Assembly (NCBI GenBank): GCA_947179485.1
Contig: OX359249.1
Span: 43,510,250 to 43,574,249 of the forward strand
Origin: Allacma fusca
Lineage: Eukaryota; Arthropoda; Collembola; Symphypleona; Sminthuridae
Direction of reading: 5' to 3'
DNA length: 64,000 nucleotides
Position 1 is the first letter of the stretch. Every line of letters starts with the position of its first letter. The notes below the pieces were generated by a model that was not told where the DNA came from, did no database searches, and saw only the letters and a program-made list of their open reading frames with translations. Shown piece by piece: positions 13,210 to 28,299 of the stretch. Position numbers and translations under genes: made by a program.

Positions 13210-16200
13210 AGTCACCTTCCTACTCTCGTCATTGAGTAATAATGGGAGCGACTGGGGCGTCCTCGTGCGGAAACTCGTAACCCAGCTATGACTATGATAC
13301 ATGGATTTAGTGAAAATTCCATGTCATGTAATTATTGATCGACTCCAGTAGTGTTGGGGAAACTACAAAGGAGTAGGGACTGCAGTGGAAACACACACGA
13401 GTAGAGGAAACACGTAGCCTACGTTTCTCCCCTGAGCGTCAATTATGGTAGAATTGTTGCCGAAAGTGAATGAAAGCAATGTGTTTGGGTTTTCCAGAGT
13501 CCGTTGTCTACATTGATCAAACCCCATTGAATCCATAGAGAGTTATCGTGGGAGCTAAAAGGGGTGACGGAAAGACAGACGGATACGATCAATCGAGAAA
13601 ATGCCTCTGGAAGGAGTAGACTCCGAAGTAAGAGCTGCTCCCGAGGTATTGAAACTACAATTACGCCTTAGTACTACATAAGTATGGAGAATCAGTGACA
13701 AAATACTCCTTGTCCACGAAAGAAAAAAAAAAGAAGGATCAGTCGAAAAAGAAGTGCTGACTCAGTCAGAGAGGTAAGGAGCTGTGGAGAAGCGTACTGC
13801 TACAATCTTATTTCTTTTCATTTTTCATCCCAGTAACTTATGTCAGATGGAGACGAATGAGAGACTTTAAAAGGTTAGCAGTGAAAAGCACTTATTGGAA
13901 GAGTCCGTATAGTTCCCCTTAAAATGATCTCCAGCTCCTAATAGAATAACATGCTTCATTTGGTCGAGCGCACTCAGGCTGAAATAATCTCAATTTGAAA
14001 TACAACCAAGTCAAAAACTTGGCAAAGTTCTTCCAATACAATGGAGTCCTACATGCTTTGTCAAGTCCTCATCACCTAATGAGGCTATTCTGCTCCTAAA
14101 CTAGATCACCTCTCACATTTTCAAATCTTCATCTCAATTCTTCCATGAACTCTGAATTTTGTGCAGGAAATTCCGAAATTGTCTAGCTAATTGCGTCATT
14201 GTGGAAATTAAATTCCTAAATCAGTTTTTTTTATAATTGATACAATTATATATATAACCTTATTTAAATCCAATCAAGGGGATTTTTATCCATGGGAAAA
14301 AAGAAAATCTGAGCCTTTATTACCTCTTGTATTCAAGGTTAGCTTCAATTTGAAGTTAATTTCGTCTCCCATCCTCCATCAGACATTGTTATATATGCAC
14401 ATAATCAACGACTCAAAACTTTGAGCATTATTTCGGGTTCTGCTTTAACTACTAGTGGGGGGAAATTTTAATTTGATTTTAATTGAGTTATAAACCTTGA
14501 GCATTACAAAGTTGAGATTGGAATACAGATAGTGAAGGAGTATTATTAAGTAACAGTATCAAATACATTTGTTGCTGAGGCTGTTTCTCATGGAAGAATC
14601 TTCCCATGTAAAAGACAACTGTTAAATTAGCATAGAGAATGTTATTTTGCTTCTATTTTCCAAACTTCCCTCCCTTTTTCTCTCCCTTATTATTACACTC
14701 GAGCCTAGAGTCCCCCGCTATCTGTAGATTCCTCCTCAGTTTTGTATTAGACTCACTTTTACAGCAACCAATTACCATTAGCAAGTTTTTTTGCTCAAGA
14801 TAAAATTTGAGGGAATTCCAGTCAATTTCAAGCAACTGGAAAATTGGCACAATTTAAAACTGGGAAATTTTACTACCATTTGAGCACAAACTTGGACCAT
14901 TTGAACCTTATGTAGGGAAATGCTACACATGTACATTATGTACTTTTGTATATTTATAGATATAGATACCTTCAGTTGATTATGTATCAACTTTTTCGGC
15001 ACTAGAGATCATCAAATACCTATAACTATGTATCCACCAATACATATGTCGTCCATTTCTTTCACCTCGATCCCAAATGTTTTTACTTGTTTTTAGTTTG
15101 AATTTCTTCCTTTGACCCAATTCAACTACTCACTCAACTTCCAGTTTGATGGGGAGAACCTGAGAATCAGGAAAATTCAAGTTGTTAAGAATTTCGGGAT
15201 TGGTGGAGTTTTAAATTCTACGACCAGTGTTTATTAACTTTTGTCACGACAAGCCTGTGGTTAATGTCATCCATGTCGCATGACCATATGCTACCCAAAT
15301 AGTAACCACGTATGTATGCCTTTAGCTCGGAATTAGCGTATCAGTTCTGCAACGTAATTAACTTTCTTAAAATAGGAACGAATGAAAGTTTGTGAAATGT
15401 TCAAATCGAACCCGAAGTTAAAAGCAACGACCTTCAGTCATGAAGTTAATAGTGAGCATATGTAATGGCTAGAGCATTTCAAATAAAATAAATTTAACTT
15501 CAAACAAGTTGACTTTCTTTTTTTTTGCATCCCCATCGTATGTAATTACATATTTAAATCGATCAAGGTTTCCTCTCAATGGAGGCTTCGTTCGTAATAT
15601 GGAGCTCATTATCGCAGCAGCCTATAAGGTCGGCTGGAAACCGGATTAATTTTGTCTTGCCAAAAAAGTGTCTACTTTCAAGTTCTTGTTAATATCTGAT
15701 GTCTCCATTTCTCCATGCAGCGGATAATATAATGCTTTCTTCCTAACTCTGCACTTGTGAAAGTTGTCTTTAATGATGTATGTACTTGGACATAATTACA
15801 CATGTTGAGCACTCCTTAGCTCAGGTACCATTATCTGGGGACACAGTTTAAATGACATCTTTACGGCCCATACCATGAGAATTGCAGGAACTGGTAGTCT
15901 TAAAACTTGTCTCAAGTCTGGAGACAACGAAGCCAAACTGCAATTTCAAGGAAGCCCGTACTTATAATTCCAAGGACAGTGCACATGCATGTATGTGAAT
16001 ATAATTACGTGTCGTAAAAGGGAAAATGTACCAATAACCAAGCCACGATCGGAATGAACAAGCCACTGTAAACTCTAAGTTCCGTTGTAGTGGCAGGCTC
16101 GCCTGGGCTTTAAAGTACTCCGCATATGCTACCTTTTGCATCCACTTGGAGAATGCTGGTAACCAACTGAACAACAAAGTAATGTAGAGCAAGTCCACAT

Positions 16201-19200
16201 CTCTGTGATGTAGAGTTCTCCTTGATGATTTCTCTGTGGACCCGTTGTTCAGTCATAGACCTCAGATTATCCTGTGCTGATAAAAAAATACTAGCGACAA
16301 CTTTCGCCCAACTGGAAGATGAAAACTACACCAAAGCTCTACTTTCCCTCTTGTAGTCGTCCGTTCAATATTTATTGAGCCATTGTGCTTTGAATTTTCA
16401 AAACTAAAGGAATGCTTCAAAGACAACATGAAAGGAGTAATAAGAGCATTAGGATATCGACCCATTTGATGGGACAAATAGCATCAACTTGACTACAGCC
16501 ATAATGCAGCTCAGAGCCCCATGCAAGTACAAGCACGTTCATACTCATCCACCTATACATATGCAATCAAGCAATCTTGCCAATTATTACTAAGACAGTT
16601 AGATATAAGGACGACCGTTCGTCTGGATAGTACTCACATAAATATTTTATAAGCCCAAATAGCCCAATCAGAACTATTATAATTCTCTACCCCGCAAAGG
16701 AATCAAATCCAAGAGGATGTGTGGCTACTTCCATTATGAGCGGCAGTAGGAATTTGTGAGGTCAATATGATATGGGCTAGGCCTTGGGTGGGATAGTAAT
16801 TAAATTTATTTGTAATGAAAGTTTTGACTAAAAAATCTGCAATATATTTCAGTATTAAGGGAGGCTGGGGTCCCTAAGTAGGGTTTCTGACAACAAGCAC
16901 TGCACCAAAATAGGCACTCAGGCTGTTGATTAAAAACTGCGTCCGAGAGTTACTTGCCCATTTGGCTCTGCCATTATTACAAGGCGGACGGTGAGAGGTT
17001 TCCTCGTAATATGCTTTCTACAAACAGGTTATTTATACGCCCATAGAGATGCGGGGATAGGGAAACACTGGAGCAGCATGTTACCCAATTTATATGAAGA
17101 GACAGAGAAAACAAGAGATACACTCGCGGAGGAATGTTGTTAGACATCGTTTATGATGCTGTTTTTGCTAAATTATAAATCCCACTCACCCTGAAGCGGA
17201 TAACGATTTAAAATTGACAGGAGCACGTGCGTATCGGAAATTGTATTTTTTTCCCTACTTAACTGATACCGTCACTACAGTGGATAACTTTCCTCGTCTT
17301 CATTGACAGTATTTATGTTCGTTTCAACTCTCTCTCTCTCTCTCTTCCCATCTCTCTCCAACTTGGCTTTGTCCTTTGGTAGTTACATTCAGAAGCAGTA
17401 TTGAGGCGTGATTCGTCGGATTCAGAAAATACTGCTTACTGTTGCAACTCCTCCCCCTCCCTGTCCCTACATGTGTTCCTGTTACCACGGTTAAAAGGAA
17501 TAGTTGTGTTTCGGTGACCGTTTCTAGCACAATCTACTCTCTTCTGAAGGAGTCGGAACAGTCTATGCACACGCAACAATCTATACGCAAGTAGGTATTG
17601 TCAAGTGAGAACGGCTCACATGTTGAGCATACAAATCACTTGAATAAGAAGAATTTTAAGGAGGGATGCATGCATTGCAACCATAAAATATGCACACGTA
17701 CATGACATTTAGGGTTGCAAACCATGCATACCTACCTTGACTATTATATTCCGAACACGCTATCATTATTCCAAATATGGCAGCCAGGAAGGATATGCAT
17801 GGAGCTTTATCTTTTCAAAATAAACTAGCAATTCTCTATCCCAATTGTCCAAAATCCTGCTTTATACACCGGAACGGAACCACAGTCACGCCTCAGGACT
17901 GCACTTGGATCTACCTAGTCTTGTATTTTAGTTTAAAGGTGTACATATACCCATGTACTGACAAGTCCATCAAAGTGTGTGGTTGATAAGTAGCACTTTA
18001 TTCATAATGTATTGCAAATTGTGCTTTTCATGGGGTACACCAATTTACATACAACAATGAAGATTCCACATCAATGGAATTGTGCGGTACTGTGCCACAG
18101 CAGTACAGGGGCAGTTAAAAGAAAATATGCCCAGAGTAAATGAGACCTGGTAAATTGAGGAAAAGCGGTTGCATGTTGTTTTGAAAAGGGTTCCGAAGAA
18201 AAATGGATAAATTGCTCGGAAATAAATTTTACAATTAAAAGTTAATTTATGGAGTACGACTTGTAAAATGTCCATCCAATTTTAGAAATTTCATTGCTTC
18301 CACACAATTACCAACATTTTCCTTCCCGTTCATGTGATTACTCCCAGGCCCGGCTCACGCTTTGGATTCTCTCTATGCTCTAATCACAGTTAATTGATCT
18401 CCCCTGTTGTGGTCGCCGAAACGGACTAAAATCTGCGTACGCTATCTCTTCTCCAAAAAACTACACTCGCTTAAGTGCTCCTTCGTAAATATGGTGTACA
18501 TACATATGTCTGTAGGGATGGGTACCTATGTGCTTACACTTAGATATATCTATCTACTTAGGTACCATGGACGTAAATGCCCTGCATACTGCAGATTAAA
18601 TTTTGGACCCCGAATATAAGTACTACCAAGCACTTAGAGCTACCAGACCTATGAGACGATTGAAGCTTACCTCCTTATAGAAATGCACGCATGTAGACGT
18701 GTACTGCACTCGTGGAGCTTGCAGACGACCACTCCATAAACCGCCCAAAAGTATATTGGCAAGTTGATTAAAGTTTTACCTATACATGTGTACATAAGTA
18801 CATGGTCGTAGAGAATTTCGATTCCTTGCAAACACCCTGGGTCGACCGATAGCTTTCTCCCTCGCTCTTTTCCCCAAGCAATGTATTTGCACTATGGATA
18901 TTGCTACCTTACGGTACTAACAGCGTCTGTACTCTCCAAGTATCTATACTGTAGATTCCTGCTCCCAGGCAATTTCGCCACAAGAAATAATCACTGAGTG
19001 TTAGTGGAGTATGTGGAGTAGAGAAAAAGGAGAGGCATTCCCTCCGTTGATATAATCAGTTAGGCAATGATTAATTTACCAGAGCGTCATTCCCCTACTG
19101 CATGATTACATATTTGGCATAAGTCTCAACTGAGGCGGAAACTTCAAATTCCAGGTAGCGTTCGCCCCCCGGTGGGGAAGTTTCTCCGGACACTACAAAC

Positions 19201-20203
19201 CTTGCTTAGTAGTTAGAGTTGAGGAGAAACAATAGTTTTGTTTGGACAGCCGGAGTTTTTCTCCTTCCTGTAAATTAGTACTTTGGTGGAGAGCGAGGGA
19301 GTTATTACTGATGTTGTGGGGGTACCATTAATGGTTTATTTTCCGGGGTTTGAGGAACACACTAGATTAGTGTGGTGGCCTGCTTCCACGACGGGTCGAT
19401 CGCCGATATCTCCCTCAGTTTTCCATCATTTTTCCTGTTCGTGTGAGCAAAGTTCTCTGTCTAATTTTTTGATTGATACTTGCAGGGAGAAAGGTAACCT
19501 TCAAGTTCTTCCACTCAGGGTACTCTTTCGCACTTGTGTCTCTTCCTGTTGTACCGTCCTACTTAGGCGGATAGCAAGGTCACGGTTAAATGTGAAGTGT
19601 ACATGCAACTTCCTCTAACGAAACTTTCCCCTGTGTGTTTTTACTGTGTCCGTACATATATTGGGAACGTGGGATGGTTTGTGTGTGGGAATAGATGCAT
19701 ACATAAATGTCAGGAGCAATTTTGAGGTTAGATTTTCTAAACCAAACCTGATACTGACTGCTGTTGAAAAGTCTTGGATTTTTCCCAAACAAAACAGTGG
19801 ATTTGGTTTTGATAAATATATCTGTATGCAGATGTAAAACTTGCACCACCTGTCAAGGCAGAGGAGAAAGTTGGCGGAAAAGGGGATATTTATGGAAACC
19901 TTATGTGTGGAAGTTATTTCCCTTTTTTTTTTTTTGAAAGAGTCTTGCTCAATGTGAGATACAATTCAAAACTGGGGGTTTCAGGAAAAATTGGATTACG
20001 AGTGTGTAGTTTGACGGCGGTATCTGTAGTTGGATCACTTGTAATAAATAGGAGGCTGGTGAATTTGATTTACTGTGGTGTACGCCACGTTGGCCGAGAT
20101 GTAAGAGGAACGGCGTGTTCAGACACGTACGGTAGGTAGCTCACAGGGAGAAGAAGCTTGCTCACAATAAACATTCACTGGAAGTTTGATGGTTGACAGG
20201 AGA

Positions 20204-20211
20204 TATAAAAG
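20204..20211 (+). promoter_or_regulatory. TATA-like site
   Basis: TATAAAAG followed by GGGTG, with a TCAAT initiator-like word about 26 bp downstream. No gene recognised downstream. Confidence 0.2.
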
Positions 20212-21690
20212 GGTGAAGAGAGAAATTTCAATGACATTTGCCGGTCCATAACAGTTGACTTGCTCGGGATTTAACTCATTACGATTTGCACTGTCTGTGT
20301 ATACATATGAGTGTGCGTGGTCTCATGTAGATGTAGATATGTATACAAGATGGAGATACGCACGTAACTGTTCTGTCTCGAGTCTCACACTAGAATGAAT
20401 GAATGACGGAATGTTGTGATGGAAATGCTTGTCAAAGCAGATGTGCACATCAAGTTCTACAAGAGTTAGTCCGTGTAAGCCAGGGGAGAATAAGTTGACA
20501 TGATTTTTTTTTTCACACACAGAACATTTTCTTGTCGTCGTGTCTTTTTCTTCTAATGATAAATTGGAAGCTAAATAATCCCATTAGGGTGTTGAACTGG
20601 GACGAAACTAATAATATCTGTAAATGTCTTAAAGCAAAGTTTATCTTTATAATCGTGACAATCGGCGGGATTTTTGCAAGTGTGGAGCACACTGTCTTCT
20701 CGTAACACTCAGCCAAGTCTCACTTTGAGGAGGCCAGGACTTTGGAAGGGAACTGCACTCGAAAGATACGGAGTTGCTCACGTGGCCAAGTTTTTTTTTT
20801 ATCCCCTTCCTTGATTTCTCACACGCACTTCTTCTGTCTCCTCTTTCTTTCTCCTCCTGCTCACACTCTTAAAGACTTTCCCGTTCCTTCCTTATTTTTC
20901 AGTCAGTGGGCAGAATTTTATGGATGTGGGGACGGTGAGGGAGGGCAAAATCAGAAAACTGATTGAGGGTGATCGTCAAGGTTTTTCAACAACTAAATTC
21001 GATTATAGGTTTTATTGGTGAGGTCTTCATTTCAGCTCGTCACGGAAGGTAAAATGAGACTGTAGGGGTTGGCAAGTATTTGACACTCTCAAGTTTTTTT
21101 TCCCTTACTTTTCACACTCGAGTCTCTTCTCGACCCTGTTCTGTCGTCCAATGACTATACGATATCCACAGAGATAGAAAGAGAGGCAAATGGCAATTTC
21201 ACCACCCGGTTTTTAAACTAACCTTCCTCGTACTACGGATTTTTCATGCCTTGTGTGCCTGGTTGGTTTCGTGCCGTATCAAGCCTTTCACCGTGTACTC
21301 TCCTTTCCTTCGCTCAGCATACTCTTTTTCCAACCTTAGGTTTTAGTTTGTGGGAGAAGGAGGAACGCTTGCGTATGCTCTGACTCGTCTCTTCGCTTGC
21401 TCTCTAAGACCTGCATTCACATTTCTCCTCCACACAGTGAGGCATTAGACTCTATAATGCTCAAACATACTGCACTAACTCAGTTGGTTTCCTCTATTTT
21501 TTCGCCCAGTTGCCAGCCCCTACAGACCTTGCCATTCTGATGGAAAGCATGCTTCATATCTTTTGCCAACGTATTTTCACCATATAATTTTCCCTATCAT
21601 GGATGGACCGAGCCTTTTCTGCATTTTTCCTTCAAGCTTATGGAATGTTGGACATGGACTGACGACGTCTCACTTTACTCGAGCTATTCA

Positions 21691-21698
21691 TATATAAA
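21691..21698 (+). promoter_or_regulatory. TATA-like site
   Basis: TATATAAA followed by CCGAGC in a T/C-rich neighbourhood. No recognised gene follows. Confidence 0.15.
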
Positions 21699-24600
21699 CC
21701 GAGCAAGTGGATAGTCATAACTATATTTGCTTGTTACATCAAAAAACTCTGAAGATATGTGGGGGCAAATTTAAACTCCAGTACAATATTCGGTCTAAAA
21801 ATATAAACTATTTTCATAAGAGGAACTTGTTTGGTCTTCATAATCTCATCCCCAGAAAAAAAATTCCTTTTCGTTTACTTTCTTCTTCCGTGTCTCCATC
21901 GTCCTCCTTATTCTCACTCTGTCTCTGTGATCCCCCCTAGAGCTCTTTTCATCTCTAAATATTGCAAGCTTTCAGAAAGCCATGCAATTCCTGGTTTCAA
22001 TTTGAGAACCAGTTTGAGTTCTTTGGGACAAGAAGTGAAGACATAGGTACGGACGGGTGTCACATTAACATCTTGCACTGAACTATTTCATAAATATTGA
22101 AGAACCTTTGGACTCTTGGTCTGAGACGACTCCTTCCAAACCTTTTCCACTTTCCTTCCACCAAATGAGTTGGAAATAATTACCGACAAGCCTTTGAGTT
22201 ATTCCACCGTCACCACAATTGTTTTTCTCACCTCATCCACAATCTGCTTGAGGAATGTTCCTCACCACATGAATTTCTTGGTGGAATTTTAATCACCTGG
22301 AGAAAGTCTGCCTTTTATAGTTTTCACACTTTCTATTTTGCAAATCTAAGGCGGTGTCAGTATTTGATCACTTTAACAACTTTTTCCTACTGACATGAAG
22401 AAAATAATTTGAAATTGCAATGGATTATGCAAACTTCAACTGAAGACGACACGCTTGGGATGCATATTTGATGAGTTCCAGAGAAAGTAAGACATGGGAT
22501 TTTGCTGACAAGAATATCTATTGATACTTGAGTTGCATGAATTATGAAGTTAACCAAACAGATGCAAAATATATAGTGTAGTCAGGCACATGTTCGTTTG
22601 GAATAAAAATTAGCTTGAAGGTTTGAAGGAAACTTTGGGATATTTACTGAAATCCGGTAGGAAGGAAGGGAGATGTCGAGGAAAAAAATATTTAGTTGAT
22701 TCCACCAGTTGCCCTGAGAATAAATCGCTCGATTAGTATGCAAGATTGAATTCTCTGGAACTATTAATGTTCCTCAGGCCCTCCATGGACTTGTTGTTTG
22801 TGAGGTGCTTTCCCGGCTGAAATTTATGCAAGTTCTTGTATTAATTGCTCCCCTAATACCAACGTTTTGTTAAGGATTAAATACTTATCTGCACCTTTGT
22901 AATCCTTATGGTAGTGCCATCCTCCAGCTTGTTCTTCCCTCATGTACTTCTTACTTCTTTTCTAAGTTGACTCTAGTCTTGGTTGGGCATAATTACAGGG
23001 AACTACGTACATACATCCTTAAGAGGTTCATAACACAGAAAATTCCAAACACTCCACTTTGCCCTGACTCTGTGAATACTCCACAGACACTACCAGCGTT
23101 ATTTGTGTGTGCCTTGAATTACTTGCAAGAGTAAGCCCCAAGTTTTCGAATTAAGTAGAAAATCTGATTTTCTTCTTAAGACTAAGTACATGAGCTGACA
23201 GTAGAATGTCCGTAACTACACGTGGGACTTGTTCCAGATAACAATGTTTTTGTAATCAAAGTTTATAATCAAAAGATTTTCTCCCCTCTATGCATTAAGG
23301 CTTAACATGTAGTATCAAGTCCGCAAAGAGCACCAGGTCTAGTACTTTCTCCAGGCACAACTCTACTTGACGACACTCTTCCATCGAAACTCTCGCCTTC
23401 CCTGTGAAGGAAGTTGTTCCAAGAATTACAGCAAAGAAACGTGTGGGAGTACAGACCATTTGTCCACACTCACATTCTACTTGCTAACAAAGAGAGCTGA
23501 AAGCTAAAAACCCTCATCAACACTCAAGGGAAAGTGATAAGCAAAGGCTTAAGATATGGTGAGGATAGAAGAGGAAAGTCCTCGACTTGGCCAAACTTTC
23601 ACCTAACTTTGGTCATAACAATTCCCCAGCTTTGAAATTTCTAATGGTACTATCTGTACACGCATCCCGACTGCCAGTCCTCAGGAGTTCCTAAGTCCAA
23701 AGTCAGAACAGCTCTGCTGAGGCAAATGAGCTGGTGATATGACAAAATGACGTGATCCCGTCATGACCTGTCTTATCATCAATGAAACGAGCTATCTTAA
23801 AATAGTCTTTCCATTTCTTCCACCCTTTCCTCCAGGTTGGATGGTCTTTCAGCCCACACGGAGAGACTCCAGTACGGCAAAGGCCTTCAAGAAGACGTGA
23901 CATTAATCCTACCTCCCGTGAGCTAACCACTGCATCCAAAGGGCCACCAATCTGAGTTACTCATATCGGATAACAAGTTTAAGTACATGTGAAACCGTCA
24001 GATTGTAACGCCTCTGCTAACCGTCTTTGCCGCATCAAATGATTTCGTTAGGGAAGGTTGATCGTGACTCCAGGGCGGCCCCAGTCATTGGACATTCAGT
24101 CAAGTGGAGCACTGAGGCGGAAGAATAGTAGCGACACGTACGACTTGCTTAAAATCTCATGTTTCAGTCACTGATTAGACCGTAATTGTAACCAAGCTCT
24201 AATGCTGATTGGTTTTGACAAATGAAATTCTTCGAATCCATTTGCCCCTACGCATTTCCTTCCTCAGCTCATCTCACGTGTGTAAACAGATAGTATACAG
24301 GTTTTTTAGTTCTCTTCACGATAATCAACTCATTTCCAGCCGGGCTCTCCCTGTACAATCCCTATTGGTCATCCTAAACCCATAACATATGCCTGCCCCT
24401 ATTTGGCATCTTCCTCCCATCCTCTCTGCATTCTAATTACTCTTTTATCCCTACTTTCAAAACTAACTCTGGCCGTCCTTTCTATATGGAAATATTCCCA
24501 TCCCACATACACACACACACAGGTGCTGTGTGTAGTGGGGATTTAAATTAACACTGTGAAAGAATTTAAAGACGGAGGGAAGAAGTCCAAGTCGCAAATC

Positions 24601-27600
24601 CTATCAAGCAGGGCTCATGCATTCGAACAAGAAGCCTCACTAAGGAACCTATGGGGATTTGTCAAGTGGAGATACTCCATTGTTTTAAACTAAACATAGA
24701 CTAATTTCCTTATGTATTTCCTCTCCCCGTACACCAACTGCTGTGCAGATGTAATTAACTCAATGTATGCACGTAGATGAATGCGTGAGTAATTATATAA
24801 ATGCACACGTGCATAAATTTTGACCTAATGTTTAACTTCGTATGACTCCGAGAGCCCCACTCCTAAACCCATGTAGTCAAACATTTTAGTACCAAAAGTA
24901 TGAGTTAACGAGCTGAAAACAAGAAGGATAGCAGTACTTTCGACATTCTTCTTCCTTCATCCAGTTTTCCTACGAACATGTTAAAATTTCGGAATATCAA
25001 AAAAAAAAAAAAAGGGCAGACAAGTGAAAATAATTAGTTCATTTCCTTTCCTACTTGTCTTCGTGCACATTTCATAGAGTTAAGCAGGCGTTGTTAGTAA
25101 AGCTAGTATGCACGTACTTACACGTGATTACAATGTACATACCCGAGAAGGAACATGATATTAGTGTTGGATATCAGTCTTAGTTTCTGATACTGCTCGA
25201 GGAGCAAGAGGCACAAGGATGTGGTACTGGTACTAATTGCAACCATCCATGGCAAAGTGCATCCCTTGAGTCTGCTATGTATGGAACTTATATGTAATTT
25301 ATAGTCGCACTGTAAACTATAAACTAATATTGAGCCTTCCATCGAGAGCTACGATGAAGTTCTGGATTTTCCTGCTCATTTCTGCAGCGAAATATTTTCG
25401 AAGCATGTGATTTTCAGCCCACTCTGTTTTCTTTCAAGTGTGAACGAGATCCTAGTCTGGCTTTGTCCAATCAAGTCCAAAGTATCCCTCCAGGTCTACT
25501 CAAATAATAAACACAGGGTACATCAAGGCTAGATCAAAGTTTAAAATCAATCTTATCACTACCAAAGTACAAAGTCAGCTTCTGATACACTTGAGTCTTG
25601 AGTGTGAATGGAAATTATCTTTGAGTGTGTGATATCCTGTTGGGCGATATAATGGTTCATGTGTATTTTTGACCCTGCTCGATACACATTTGATTTCTCA
25701 TATTACTTCACTTTCAATTTCAAATGGCTGGGAGCCCCAGAATTAAAGAAATTTGCATTAAAATAAAATCCACATAACAAGCTTTCTAATTTAACTTCAA
25801 AGAGTAATGCAAATCTTTAATGCTATAAGTAGATATGTAAATTACAATATTATTTGTGTACACAGAATATTCTGCAAGTGACTTCTTCATGCCTCACTTT
25901 ACGTACGACAACACGTCTGTAGGAAGGATAGTCTCTTGAAATTTGTTACCTAATTATTTATTGATATAAGCCTTTCACTTAAATTTTACAGCCTGTGTTG
26001 CTGTAGATAGGATCGGCTAATTTGTGAGTGTTCTAATTTTCTGACTCTAAAGTCATCTCCCAAGTATTTAGGATTTACAGCTTCCAATAATTTCCCATCA
26101 AGGTATGAATAAAGGAATTCGGAACTGATATTCAAGCATTGCATTTAGGCGTCGAAGAGGAAAGTTATTTACACCATGTGAAAAACTGACCCTGGACTCG
26201 TTATTTACTTCCCTTCCACGAAAATATGTTTGACAGTTTGTCAGTATCTACGCATAAGTTCATATTTAAGAAGATTTTTCCCAAGTAAAACTTTCCCCAA
26301 TGAACATATTCTCGTGATCGAACCCTCAAGTTTCCCTGACAGCTCAAGCTGACAATGACACGAACTACTGGGGGATAGTCGGAGCTTTTAGTAAAAATAA
26401 TTTATTGCCAAAAGGTCAGATCTACTAGTTGTGAAGACACCTTTGAAAATATCAAGAGGGTTGTGTCTCTCTCAGAAATTACAACGTGACATTCACATTT
26501 TTTGTCCTCCCTATCATAGTACTGTAACGTACATACGTGGGAAAGTCGGGAAGTTACAACATGTTTTGTTACGACATTCTTCCCAAAGTTCAAGCAACGT
26601 TGTGTCTATTTTATTACATTACCTACCGTATCATGAACGACGGGGAAAAGTAGTACCAGAAGAAAACCTAATATTTTCTGCAATATCCAATGAAATGAAA
26701 GCCTTCAAGGGCGACTATATACAAGCCAAATGAAGTAACAGAAGCTAGTCATTCTTTTATGGCTGTCCAAGTTGTCTCATTTTTCCTCCAAAAATGTCTG
26801 AATGAAAGCTGTGTTTTTGCACGGGAAAGGTATACCTCTTCTTTCTAAACACTTAATCAGTCAATACGAAATACAGTGCTTAGTTGAACCCGTAATGACG
26901 GAAATATTAAGAAAAGAAATAAATCTTAATCTGAACCATAGATTCTAACTCCTAATTAAAATTAACACTTAAATTAACTTTGAGTCCTAAGTGCTCGATA
27001 AACTTAATTGTACAAATATTAGTGCTGACAGAATTCTGTGTTAAAAAATCCACTCCGGAAACGTTTTCCTGCTTTCCCCGAACGAAATTCATTCCAAAAA
27101 TGTCATCTAAATTGCAAGTGGATGATAAAAGTTAGTAAGGTAGTGGGTGTGCTCAGGCTAGTAATGGCAAGGCTTAAATGGGTTCACGAAAAGGGCAGGC
27201 TCATTTCAAGCTGTTTTTACTTTCGAGAAGAACACCGAAATGTACTCATAAGCCTGATGAATAAAGACTGTGATCATGATTTTAGCAATAATTATGATGA
27301 TGGAAGAAATCCCCATAAAATATGAACTGTTCCTTCCGCTCTGGCTCTGGTGACATATTACCTTTTGAAACCAACCTTTTACTCTCCGTCAGGACTATAC
27401 AGCTCAATACACACACAGCTCTAATGACCGAACTTATCTCTTTTCCAGCAATTTACGACGAAACAAATACTCACAAGCATCCCTAATTCTGAGCATAAGG
27501 GGGGAACGAAAGAAGACACTAGCAAGCGGATGAAACTTTTCACAATGACTGATCACCTTCTTTTTGCACACATTCACATCCCCTCCAAGATAGCATATAC

Positions 27601-28261
27601 CTTTCTCTCCAGCCTCCACCTCTGGTAACTGAGTCAACTCTCTCCTTCTAAACGACAGAGCATATGTACACATTATCCCTGTCCTCCAGGTCTACCCATT
27701 ATTCCAATAAAAGTATCGAAGACGGAACTAAACGGGCATAAGAGAGTCAACCACAACTGGAAGTATCTGTAACTTACGAGAGAGAAAAGGGATGTAAGGG
27801 ATATGACATACTGGCAATCATATCGTTCAAAATAGGTTCATCGTAAGAAAATAATCTTTCTTCTAAGTTATCATCAATGAAGCCCGACGTTTCAATCTAC
27901 TTTTTGTCCTCCTTTCCTTCTGAAGCCCCAAAAGAAATGATTGACTTTCGGAACAAATATATTTTAATATCATTGACTTAAGTCCTACCAACTTCTTAGA
28001 GCTTGTGTTCATAATTAGAAATGTACACTGAAGCCAGAGGAGGATTACAGGGGTAGTTTCTTGTGACCTGAGTAACTCAAGTTCTATTAAGTAATTAGTT
28101 ATTATGTATGTATGTGCATTTGCAATGTGTGTAGAAAGTTGAGTATGTTGCGTAAGACCCGCATGAGAACCAGACATGACAGTAAGTTGAATTGCACGAG
28201 AGGAGACTCTGGAATGATATGGGTAATGCAAACAAATGAAGAAGGAAGTTACCTGAGCTGA

Positions 28262-28268
<7 letters not shown>

Positions 28269-28298
<30 letters not shown>
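28269..28298. repeat. (AG)15 microsatellite
   Basis: Perfect dinucleotide run. It creates Ser-Leu repeats in minus-strand frames that are not genes. Confidence 0.97.

Positions 28299-28299
<1 letters not shown>

Noticed and set aside
19283-19618. 111-codon plus-strand open frame
   Set aside because: The frame opens with a GTG rather than an ATG, and there is no family resemblance or splice context.
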